From the NCBI RefSeq assembly GCF_047663525.1, contig NC_092593.1:20432001-20496000 (forward strand): DNA of 64,000 bases, read 5' to 3'. The notes beneath the pieces were generated by a model that was given only the letters and a program-made list of their open reading frames with translations, had not been told where the DNA came from and did not search any database. Shown one piece after another: positions 43,801-57,100 of this stretch. The position numbers and the translations under genes were made by a program. This DNA comes from Anas platyrhynchos (lineage: Eukaryota; Chordata; Aves; Anseriformes; Anatidae). Each line of letters starts with the position of its first letter. Position 1 is the stretch's first letter.

Positions 43801-45098
43801 AATATAAAAATCAACACAATCAGTAAGAACTACCTCAGATATCTACGGGCAGAATCCTACTGAATATTAACAGGGCTTCTGCAGGATTTGTCCCTTAATA
43901 TTGACTCTTACTATGTACGTAACAGTGCCATGAATTCAGAAGTACCCATTTATCTATTTTTTTTTAAATGTCCAATAGCCATCCAATCCTTATTTATGAT
44001 ACAGCCAAACAAGTTTTTCTTTCTTATTTCGGACTTCATAGTAAGTAGACACAATTTAGCTGTTAGTGTTCATAATAAAACACAATTCAATTTTGAAAAC
44101 CATACATTTTTCACGCAAATCATTGTTCATTTTTGCTACTTACATGGAGACCTGTGAACACATAGCACCAATAATTAAAGTTTAAATTACTTTATATTGA
44201 GCTTTAGTTTTCATATACTTTTGTTTGATTTTGACATTTCTGAAGGCCTTCAGTATTATTAGACACGTCACAATTACTGAATCTCCTATTTGCTGCTAAA
44301 TTTTGTGTATACATACAGTGTTCTTCTTTTTCATCACTTCCATCTCCACAGTCATCTTCCTGGTTGCACAGCTCATGACTATATATACAGCGATTGTTCT
44401 CACATCGGAAACGGAACGGAGATTCACAAGCAATATCCACTGAAACCACAGAGATCAAGTCAATCACACTGATACTTCATGCCATTGAGTCATGAGTTAT
44501 CCAGATCAGTTTTATCTTGTAACAAAGACGTTCCGACACTACAGACAGCTTTAAAGGCTCACCTTTGAAAATATAAATTATCTGAATTATATCTTTAAAT
44601 GCAACTGATGCTCTTATTTTAAACATTCCACTTGAAAACATAAAGTATTGTCCTTAGCTCTTTGATATAGCTCTCCCACATATATTAACATCTGCAATGA
44701 GAAACATATTATAGGAGGATGAAGTGAACTTGCATATGAAGCAAAGTTCTCAGCACCCGTCCTGAAAGTAGTCCGTGAGAATCTCTACTGAAATGAAAAC
44801 ATTTAAATTTTATTTTCTATTTCTTCTCTTTATTATAATTATACACTATATTATGCTTTTTTTTTCATTTTAATACAAATTTTCTCTCTTACAGCAAAGG
44901 TGAAGTTCTTCGTCAGAGTCATCTCCACAGTCATTGTCACCATCACATTTCCAGTATGGCTGGATACAGACATGGTTTTTACATTCGAACAACATGGGTG
45001 GACAGTATGTACCATTAGGATATCGTGTTGCTGAAAAAAAAATATTAAATGAAAATTTTGTTTTTTCCCTGTTTTCCCTGAAAAAGACTCGGGTTGGT

Positions 45099-45174
<76 letters not shown>

Positions 45175-48100
45175 TATATATATATTATTTTTTTAAAATA
45201 CTCTTCTCTCCATAGTAAGAGATGCAGTATGCATCTGCAAAGATCTACAGCAACAACAGTCTGCAAGGACTAAGTACGTATTGGAAGCCACAACTTAATA
45301 ATTCAGGTTCAGATGAATATTGAAACAACATAAATTACATTCCCAGAAGCTTCTGAAAATAAACTGTCACAAATTTAGCAAACGTTGCTTGAAGCTGTTA
45401 CCACTAGATACGTAAAAAAGGTAAATAATGTCACTGGCACCAAACCTGAATGACCCAAGTACCTATAAAGTACCTAGATATAGGTTTAAAAAAAATCTGT
45501 TACATCTGTGAAAAACTGAACTAGATCAAAGAAAAAACACATGACTGTCCTAATCCACATAAGTAAAACTTATCTTTGACCTTTCAGTGGCTTCTCATAC
45601 ACATTTTCCTCCCCTTAAGAAAAGCCAAATATTGTGTGAACACAATTTTGAGAGATTAACTATCACAATGCAAATTCCAGGACATTTCTTCACAGTAGGT
45701 CAGAAGGAAGTAGTTTCTGTTTTCATCTTCCATAGAAGGAAGATGAAAACAGAAAAGTATTTAATTTCATTTGCTTCACTGCTACTTTACTAAACTATAT
45801 ACACTCCTTTGAGTATTATAAAAACCCATTCCATTACAGAACCTTTTTAGAATACAGTATGACTGGAAGCTGTGGATCTTGCAACATGAGTGGGAATAGT
45901 CAAAAATTTTGATTCAATCATACATCTATCTTTTGCTGGACCATGTAAACATATTAATTTCCTAGTATTATGATTGTGTTTACAATTAATGTAAGAGAAG
46001 GCAACCCATTCATATATTAAAAAGCTGATTCAAAACATTACACTCCTCAATTTTTACTGACATCACTGAGTGTTGCAAAATTCAGTACCTCTATGGAGTC
46101 ATCTCAATCTCACTTAAAGAGACAGAAAAGTGCAAGTCTTTCTGGAAGTGAGCTCAATGAACACCAATTGCAAAGCTTGAAACTCACGACAAGTTGTTTC
46201 ATCAGAGAAATCAAGGCAGTCTGCATTTCCATCACATCTGAAGCGCTCTGCAACACAGTGTCCACTATTACACTGGAAATAACCAGGGTGGCAGGTTCTT
46301 AGCTCTGAAAAGATTCAGAAATAACTGTTGAAATGTCTCCTCATTCAAATCCATACAGTGTTTATTTTTTGAGATCATCCGATGGAAGACGGCAACATCC
46401 CAGATGATTAAAATACTATCTGCTACTTTTGGTGACTCAGTCAACATTACTCCATTAAAGATGCTTCCCATAAAAGATCATTTTGCAGAAAAAGTTATTG
46501 CTTTAGAAACAAAAGTCTGAACATGTAAAAGGTCACATCCAGACAATACACACCACAGTCACGTTCATCTGAATTGTCTTCACAGTCATCATCATGATCA
46601 CAGACCCAGCGGGAAGGAATGCAGTGCAAATTGTCACAACGGTATTCACTTTCTGTACATTCACGAGGACCTTAATTTAAAATGAAAGTACAAATGTGTA
46701 AAGTTTCCCATCTGTAGATTTAAACATCCACACCTGTCTCATTAAACCAGACAGAAGCTGATAATGTTATATAATCATTAAAACTGAATATTTTAAAAGC
46801 CTGTCCCCGTATATTCTTGGCATTTTGTTCAACAATCTATGTCTCTTCTTGACAAGGAAAAAGTATTTGTTTTACCACAGAAATAATTTTTATTCCAGTT
46901 CGGGAAAAATCTAGGTTCATTGCTTTAGAAACTATATAATCCTACATCTGCACACAGGGCAGAATTCAAATGTCACTTCCTACCAGAAAACAGGAATTTG
47001 TTTTGTTGTAATGACTGGATTTATCAGTGTTTTTACATATCAAAAATGCTGCCTTGCAACATCACTGTGATAGCCAGTAAAGAAAATACAGCTGTACAAA
47101 AAAGCACCAAATGATTGCTGTTGAGATCTGTCTGCCCCATTCTCATAAGAAATAGGAAAGTTAAGTCAAAAGCTGAACATGACAGTCAAAAAAGAACTCA
47201 CTGCAGTTGCGCTCATCAGACTGATCTCCACAGTCATTATCTCCATCACATCTCCAGCGCAGTGGGATACACCGATGATTGTCACAACGGAAATCTCCAG
47301 ACGGACTGCAAGTCATCTCCTCTGCAGTGTACACAGTTTGCCAACAAAACATAAGACCAGCACACATTAGCATAGTCTTTGAATACGATGTAATGCACAC
47401 AGAAATAGACAGAGATGTATGTGACAAAAACTGGACTAAGTACTAGAAGAGTGATTAAGTAACAGCTGAAATAACTATATAGAACTGAGATGGAGACACA
47501 AAGAAATAAACTTCATGCTATCAAAGGAAAACAGGGATCAATCTTTACAGTGCCACTATTCCAGAACGAGTGGTCCTAATAAATCCCACCCTCTATCCTG
47601 CTTTCACAGGAGCCACCGCTCCATCCACAACAGAGTAACTTGAGTTAATGACTACTAAAATGAATGGATTGTATTAGCCTACTAATAAAGAACCCTAGAA
47701 AAGAAAAGCATTTATTTTCTGACTAAAGGAGCACGGTTTTGGTGACATACATTTTTACAATTCTACATGCAGAGAAGAAAAATTACAAGGCATCCTGCCC
47801 TCATAGAGTGTTAACACTTTTGAGTCTTTTCTGGTTCTGATGTAGTGAAGTGATGTCCTCTAAGCTTTGTGTAAAAGTGTATGAGAGGTTTCAACATAAA
47901 TGTAAGAGTCTGGGAAAGTACCATTATACTTCCCACACTGATGGTTTTGGCAGTACAAGAGGTAAGTAAATATAGAACACAGTGACAGTTTTAATAGTCT
48001 ATAATGATTCAGCTCAAGCAAAATATTTCCGAAACATGAGCTGCACAATGAATCACTACACATAGAGGTTTTCCTGAAGACAAATAACTGCCAGGATAAT

Positions 48101-51100
48101 TAATTGACATAAAATAAAAAAATCCCAGGTACATTATTACTGAAAAGACTTTCGCAAATTCAAGATGTTTATAACTTGAATAAATGTTTTTGGTACAAAA
48201 TTATGTTGAAATGACCTCCTTCTTCAGACATACCACAGCCTTGTTCATCGCTGTTGTCCCTGCAGTCATTATTCCCATTGCACACTGCCCACAGTGGTAT
48301 GCAACGGTAGTTGGTTCTACAGCTGAACTGCGTGTGGTTGTCACACCGATAAGCAGGACCCACTGAAATACAAGAGGCAATTGTCAAGAAAAAACATGCT
48401 TATTGCTATTTTGACTTTCAAAATCAGTCAAAATTTAGTCAGTTCCTTCTACTAAAAAGAATTATCTGCTATTTTCAATGTTGTAAAAGAGACAGTAAAA
48501 TATACATTTTGTGGTATGTTTTCCAATCCATGCTGCTTGTATTCAGCATATACTAGAAACCCATGACAGATTCAAAACACGTTCAATGTGGTTTTCCCTG
48601 AAGTATTTAGTGCTGGAAATGGTGCCAACAGAAGCCCCAAAACCAGATGCAAGGGAAGGCAACTTGTCCTCATATGGAAAAGCTTGGTTATAAGCTCTTC
48701 CAGATGACCAGTGACTCAAAGACGCATGCTGCACATTGGAAAGCACCACTGTTAAATGTAGGCTAGACAGTGTTTTGCATTTGTTCTGCTTGTAATTTTT
48801 GTTTCCAAATCATGTGCCTATCATCTGGAGAAACTTCAGCTTCAAGAAACAAAACTTTGTTTTTGTAAAAAGGATGCCCTATGTCATACTCTAAGGTAAA
48901 AAATGATGAACTGGCATTTCCTGCTTCCACACAAGCAATAGATCATATATGCATATAATCTTGTTCACAGAATATTTTTAGGGACCAAGCACATGAAACT
49001 GCTAGATTCAAGGAGGTCAGAGTGAGACACTGTCAGTCTTGGTAAGCCAGCCAGCATAAGCAAGCTTCTTCACCTTCAAGAATGAGAGAGCAGTGCATTA
49101 TCCACACAGAATCTACGTTTCCTAATACTGTTTACTGCATATTAGCAACTTGCAGAAAAAAATCCTTTCCAATAATTTTTTATCTTCAGATAAATTAAGT
49201 AATGCAGTTTGCTTTGCATTCAGTGCACCATAGTTTAAGTAGCTTCCTCCAGCTAAATGCTTACTACATTCGTGGAACGGCTCATCAGAGTTGTCGCCAC
49301 AATCATCATCCACATCACACTTCCAGGATCCTGGGATGCAGCGGCCATTGTCACATTTAAATTGGCCTGGGGGACAGGTCCTACTTGCACAGTGAGTACT
49401 ATCTTCATCCGAGTTGTCACCACAGTCATCCTCTCTGTCACACTGCCAGGCTTCTGGGATACATCGTTTATTGGCACATTGCCACTGATGGGTTTCACAT
49501 TGGTGATTAGCTGGAAGAATATAAATTGGCTATTAGGATGCTGAAATTTACAGGAATAGTCCGCTGCAGTAGCCTTAGGTCAATTGGACACTTATCATGT
49601 CTATACCACAAATTGGAAGAAAAAGTCAGTAAAACTCTAAAACATTAGCATTTACTTGCCCAGTTGAGGTACAGATTCCTAATGCCACATGGCACATATA
49701 CCACAGGCATTCAGTTAGGCTCACTAAGGCTCTACGTTCCTCTAGGAATGAGGCAGATACTACCTGCTCCTAAAGCAGAGAGGACTAAATCCAGCACTTA
49801 AGTATGATTGAGACAGGGGCTCCCGGTTACTTACTAGAGGAGTTATGTGACATTCTGGTTCTGGCCGTACTATCAACTTAGATGCACACTTCGATACACC
49901 TGTTCCTCTGAGCATGAATGAACACGCCAGAAAACACAGAAGACTGTGCTGATAACAGTTCCATAACCTATAAATGTACATCCTCTGTCCCCAGGGGTAA
50001 AGCTTGTTATACTAAAGTTAGTGGTATCAGTGAACTGGGTGAGATCTGAAGGTCTATGAAAATAGGACTTCATACAAAGCTTCTATACTTTCTATGTTTC
50101 ACTGGACACTACCCTACTACTATGTCACAAGTACTGAAAAACTCTTCAAGAGGAAATAATACATTATGATTACCATACATTTTCTAGACTAAGGGATTCT
50201 AACCCCACACACATGATGATGAGCAGAAGGAATGATATAGACCTAAACTGACTTTAAGTGTATACAGTACATCAAACCAGTGACGTTATGCAGCTGCCAC
50301 TTTATACTTACTAAATGATCCCCTGTGCCATACTTAAAAGTGTAGCTATTCGAAACTCATGTAAAATGAACATTTAATTGTCATTGTTAGAAACACTTTG
50401 CTTACGGATAGCAATGAAACTATTAATTATACAACCACAGTGTTTTCTTTTTCCTTTATTTTACTATGCTTGTAACTGCCAGAAGTACATTATTTACAAG
50501 CAGAAGACTAAGGATGTGCTTTTTAAGTTAGGTGTAAGTATGTGGAATAGGACAGGTTTTTCAGGCAATAACATTATTCCACAAGCATAACTAGGCTCTA
50601 CTGCCAAAATTCTGCTATCACAAACAGCTCTCCAAAACAACCTTCCCACATGCATTGGGTTTTGTGCAATGTAAAGTGTGAAATTAATTTGTCCCATCAC
50701 GCAAAATTCTAGAATATGGGAAAAATGAGTATGCCTGGTGGACTGATCTGTACATTAGGAAGGCTTATATTCCTCGTATTGATCAGGGCTTTACTCTTGA
50801 CAAAATACAGAGGATCCTACTTCCAGTATCTAGTAGCTCAGGTTGTAATTTACATCAGTGAAAATTAACTTAAAGGTATAGAAAATATTTACATTTTATA
50901 CTTTTTTGCTCTCCTCTACCCTGCTTTTGCACTGTGGTATACTGCTCTAGCAGGTGCGACACTAGACAATTAGGACCTGCATGTCCCTACCTAATCTCTT
51001 GATCTGTAAAAAGCAGATGATAACAATACATATTGTTTACATGTTTCCTACTGGCAAAACTCACTTAAAATTATTACTGGTAACATACCACAAAGTACAG

Positions 51101-54100
51101 GATCTTCATCTGATCTGTCATGGCAATCTGACTGGGTATTGCACAAGAAATGTGGACTTGTGCAGTTCCCATCGTTACACTGGAACTGACCAACAGGGCA
51201 GTATCGGTGTGGACAGGTAGGGGGCTCATCAGAGCCATCTCGACAGTCCCTCTGTCCATCACATTTCCACCAGATAGGAATACACCTAACAAAGAGAAAA
51301 CAATGTTTTCTTTGTTGAGGAAGCGTCTCTACAGATAAATGACCATCCTTTTAGAGCACAAAAGACAATCTCATCTCAGCCTTATTTCCCAAAATTTCCA
51401 AGACATCTTGAATTTCATGTCTTCTGCTTCATATATGCATATATGCTAATAAAATAAGCCAGAAGACTGTCTCCAGAAACAGATTATACTTGTAGGCCTC
51501 TAGAAGTAAGATCATTGCAAATTAATTAATAAGGATTGAATTTTAAGGTGTATTTGTGGCAACCATCTCTCGTGTTTGTGAAATCAATCTTCAATTAGAT
51601 TTTCATCAGGTTAACATGTTAATAATTCACCTGAACTTCAGCACAAGAATTTCACCAGGGATCATCATTGTAGTATTGCTTCAAAATGCCACCCAGTGAG
51701 GACAACTGCCTCACAGGTTCCAGAGCAATACAACATAAACACAGCAGCTCTTAGGCCACATTCCTCTCCCCCCGATGCACTTGTCTCAGAGAAAGGTTTT
51801 TTTTGCCCCCAAATCAGCTAAATGGCTTTCCTGGTCCATTCACAGACAGCACGTTTGGCTGGAACCATTTCAACTGGAAATGGTTTATGGAGTTTACATG
51901 TTTCTAAAAACCCAAACTTTGCTACATTAGCTATGTCATACTAGGAAGAAAAAAAATCATTTCAACATGGAATATACAAATATTTTTCCAAAATGTAAGG
52001 CTGCCTAATCCTGGCTTTGTCTTTGCCAGCACATCACAGAATTATAACAAAAGCAGGAGGAATACCTGGTTTCATGCCCTTGTGAAGAGTCTAAATTCTA
52101 TAATATATCTTTTAAAAGGCATCAGAAAAAGATGATGAACATTGGACTTACCTCTCAGTGTCTGCACAGAGGAACTGGGTGCTAGAGCACATTGGAAGGC
52201 AGTGTGCTGTACTGCCAAACTGGACTATCATGAAGTTGTCAGGACATTCACAGGAATAACCCTGACCACCAGCTTTTATTAGACAAAGATGGGAACAACC
52301 ACCGTTGTTGGTGCCACAAGGATTATTAACTGGTAAAACAAACAAACAAAAATATTACTGTACTTTGCAAATCCCAGGACACAAATGTCTCAGTTAGTAA
52401 AAGATTCCTCTAATACTTTATTGAAAGCTTATATGTAGTAAGCTGAAAAGCAAAACCTAGATAAGTAGACGCTCAGAAAGAAATATTTATGATTTCATAT
52501 ACAGGAAATGTATACTATTCAGTGAAGACTTCTAAGAAACTAATTTAAAATGATGCACTCCTAGTCTGATTCTATTTAAGCAGCTAATCAAAGACCACTT
52601 ATATATGTAAAATAGAGGACTACAGTTATTCTGTGGATTTTATTTCCCTAGGCAAATGCAAAAGCCGAGTGTACTCAGGACTGCTTCCAATTAATCTTCA
52701 GTAACAGCCGGCCCTCTAAACGTAAATCTCATTCTTTTTTCTTACCAAATGGCTGTCTGTATGGATGGTAAACATGGATGTCAAACGGCCTGTGTGTGGT
52801 GTTCACGAGAACAGTCCTGTCTGATCCATCATATTTGTTACCCTTTTCAACAGTTCTTGTGTTCCAGTCAGTCCAATATATCGTGTCTTCAAAAATAGTT
52901 ATGGCAAATGGATGAGGTAAAGTCCCATCATATACAGTGTGACGATGGTGTCCATCCAGGTCAGAGTACCTACACAAAGAAAAATGCACAAAATATTCAG
53001 AGAAACGATAGAATATCTTACATTTACTGTATATGCTAATTGTAGGCCATTTTCGGTGACCAGGACCACGCAACGGTGGAATTGCAGCTTCTTTAGTCCC
53101 ATGATAGAGCACTGTCCTCAGTGAATTCCTTTTAACATATGCAGAATAGTACAGGTTATTCTAGGCAAAGAAATGGAATAAATGGAATAGAGGAACATCC
53201 ACTGACACGTAAAAGTCTTCTCACATAAGTATATCAGTTAGCCAACTGAAATTTTACACATTTACTGACTTACAGCAAATTATTATTGTCACATAAGAGA
53301 CTGCCCTGGATCATTCACATTACTAATAACAGAACACTTAAGACAACAGGCCTTCTGTAATTCCTATATTTTACATGTCTTTCTGATTTAGAGATTCATC
53401 TGATAAGATACCTTTAATAAGATTTTTTGGTTTTGCTGACCTTGCTATAGGGATAAATGATGAAATACTAAAGAAAAAGAAAGAGATGTATACTTGTAAT
53501 TTATGTATTTGAAATAGGTATTTTTAACACTTGCATTTAAAAAAGTTGCTAGATGAATGGATGTAAAGAAGAATGGATCTATATCTAACCCTAAATGGAC
53601 ATATAAACATTAACATCAAGGATTGTTTTTAAAGTGTTTCAACATCTTGACAAGAACCAGAATATTAGTTATTCATTTGTATGATATCTAAGCAGCCATT
53701 TTCCAACAATAGAAAAAAAAAATAATAGATTTTTGCAATGAACAGGAAAAAGCTATATATGTTAGCAGGAAATTTCATGTCACATTTATGGATACTGCTG
53801 TAAATGCTGACTATAAAATTAACGACAAGTTTTCAGAGATCCTCTAATGAATTGTATACCATTTTATTAGCACACAACTAGTTTAGTTTCAGCTCAACTC
53901 AATACATGTAGGCAGAAACAAGAGAATCAAAAAAGTGATTTTATATTCAATTCTGCCTTGGTTCAGGCTGTACTCCCAGATATTGATAAACTGCATATTC
54001 CAGCATAGACTTTGAATCTTTTCACCTGAATTCCTCAATAATTTTTGGATGACTTCCAGTGGGACCTAAGACACGAAAAACAGGGACAATGTGTCATTCC

Positions 54101-57100
54101 CATCACCTACTACTCCAGACTTCCTGACTCTGGTTTCCTACAGTCAGTAGGTAGAAGCATTGTGCTTAGATCATCTATAAAGGCTACCACTAAGACCCAG
54201 CAGGAGCAATTATTCAGTTGTTTTATTCTTCTCTGTGTACTTACTCAATGTAATTTAGATGGGCATCTGCCCAGTAGAGCTTGTCATTGGTGTAATCTAT
54301 GGTGAGTCCATTGGGCCACTCTAACTTTGTAGAGATGATCACCATCTTGTCCTTGCCATCCATGCCTGCTCGTCCAATATAAGCTCGATCTGCCCAGTCT
54401 GTCCAGTAAACCTGTCTGTTCAAATAAACACTTATAGTTAAGACTGCAGGAAAAATACGCTGAAGCAAGTATTAGAAGTCACACCCAAATAAAGCAATTC
54501 CTGCAACAAAACAAAACCATATAGAGGGAAATAAGAAAGAGGTTAATATATTTGTTTTGTACTTTAACTACTACAGCAAACAAGTGGATGCATGTAATCA
54601 CATTCATCTTCAAAGAATGCAACCGGCAGCCCCATTGTCTATCAAACTACACACATATCTACCAACCTTTTTAGCCTTGCAAACAAAATTTCCTTGTCCG
54701 CATGCAACAAAATTCCACTTTCAATGATACCTAGCAGCTCAGAATACACATTTATGAAAGGCAAGCTGCTATTTTTCCTAAGCTTCATTGAAGATCTAAT
54801 GCTGCACAAATTTAAGAGCAGATGGCCGACCTTTTATTTCAGCTTTTCAGAGACAGTGCAAGACTATTTTAAAAAGAAAGGAAAAACACTCTTGAAATGT
54901 CATACCCATATTTTGGATGAACAACAATTGCTCTGGGGTACTGAAAGCAGAAAGTGTTGTTGGCATCCACACACCGATCCACGAGTTTTTTCCGGAATCT
55001 TCCATCAAGTTCAGAGACGTAGAGACAATCTTTGTAGGCATCCACCCAGTACAATTTTCTGAAATATTTTAGAGTTAATTTATTTACTGTAATTTACTTT
55101 ATTTGGTTTATTTTACTTCACAGCACCTTCTTTTTTTTTTCTTCCAAGAAGCAATACAGCCACTATAAAGGAAGAACATACATACTGTACTGACATCTCT
55201 TTACACCAACGTTCAATTTTCCATTTTTACTCCTGCTGCTCCTGCATCCACAATCATTGGTGACATTGGTGACTTGCATTTACCCAGTTGAGTAATAATA
55301 TGCCATATGCCTATAAATTACTGAGCCACCTTCTCTTTCTTTACTCTCCTACTGGCAATGGCTAAAGAGAGCAGAAAAGCATTCATGCAGTATAACAGAT
55401 TTTGACTGGAGCTGTGAAGCGTTGGAGAGAATTCACCACCTCTTCCACACTGCCAGCTCTACTCTCATTAGCAGGTTCTCCTTTGAAAATTGTTACACAT
55501 TGCTGTTTGAAAACCTTATTTAAACCTCACCTAGAATTTTTAACAGTTCTGTTACTTCACCTAGGAATTATCTACAGCTGTAATCAAATAAAACATGCAA
55601 GCTGGTGCACTGATTTTTGAAAGCCCACAACAAAACAAAACATTTAAGTTATTTAATTTAAACTAAAGTAGGCTACTTTGAAATTCCCTGCATGGATTCT
55701 TCTGCTTCAGTGTGCAACAGGGTCATTCCAGAAATAGCCTAACAAAGTTTCTGTCCACAGAACCCTCACCAGTCCTATGGAACTCCAAAAAGCAAGGAGT
55801 GCAAAAATTATCTTCCCCAACCTTCAACTCGTGGTATCCTCCAGTACTCCCCCTGTACTGAAAGTGAGCAGAACAGCTCATCTACCATTGTATCATCCTT
55901 CAGCCTTTCTGGAACAGCTAAACAAAAACTGACTTAATGGTAGCTGAATTAATTCAGCAACTGCATTAGTAAAGGAGCAATACAACCACTTTGGCTAAAA
56001 TTAGTCTTTTCCTTCCTCACCTCTCCATCAATCACAAAGCACTTGGGAGTGCTGGAAACATTAATTATCATTAGCTTTACAGACAAAGTGGTATAAAATA
56101 AAAATGATCACATTGACATATTCACAAAAACACTCTGTCGTAAGTTCCAAATGTGACTTTCTGAACCACACTCATTATTCTGGAGAGTCAGCATTCCTCT
56201 CCAGTTCATGCTATTTGAACTTTTCATACTGATAGCAGTGCAGTTGAAAAATAAAGCAAAAAGTGATAGAATGCAGCCAAGAACATTGTCAGAGAAGGGA
56301 CCAGATAATGACAGTTTCTGTGGAAATAAATCAAACTACCTTATGACACATGGCAGACAATAAAAGGAATCACAATGCAAATTACTTTCCAATTACCTCA
56401 CCCTGATACTGCCCTTCAGAATCATGTGGTTGGAGTGTCCAGAAAACACACATTTTTCAAGAGCAAAAGAAACATGCTCGTCATGTCGGTACAAGAGCTT
56501 AAGTTCATTAATGTTCACTATTACTTCTTCATTCAGATCTATCTCCCTGTCACAGCCTATTGTTCATGCCTGAATCTCAATCCCAGCAATGGCTAGGAAA
56601 GGAAGAGCCTAAGCTCAGAATCCCTACCCCATAGTCACACATCATGTCCCAGCTTCCTGCCTGGCTAGGCTGTTCATTGACAGTTTCCTAACAAGTTTCT
56701 CCCAAGTCAGATGTACTATTTTATTACTGATGAGTGAATAACTCTGATATAACCTCAGTAAAGTAGATACAAGAGCAATTAAACAAAAATGTTATGCAAT
56801 GTATTAGAAGCTGATGAACATTTCCAGAGAAGTTGTATAATACTGCATGCACAATCCAAAAGCTAATTCAGTGCTCTTCAGGGATATGCTATGAAGTATA
56901 AGAACCTTAAGGTAAACTCCCTCACACATCATCTCCTCAGTAGCTCAGAAGGATAAAAAATGTATTTTCTTACCTGCCAACCCAGTCAACAGCGATACCT
57001 TCCCCGTTCGGCACATCATCACTTATCACTGCCTCCTTATTTGTTCCATTTAGGAACATTCGTTCAATGACCTTCCTGCCCACATCAATCCAGTACAACC

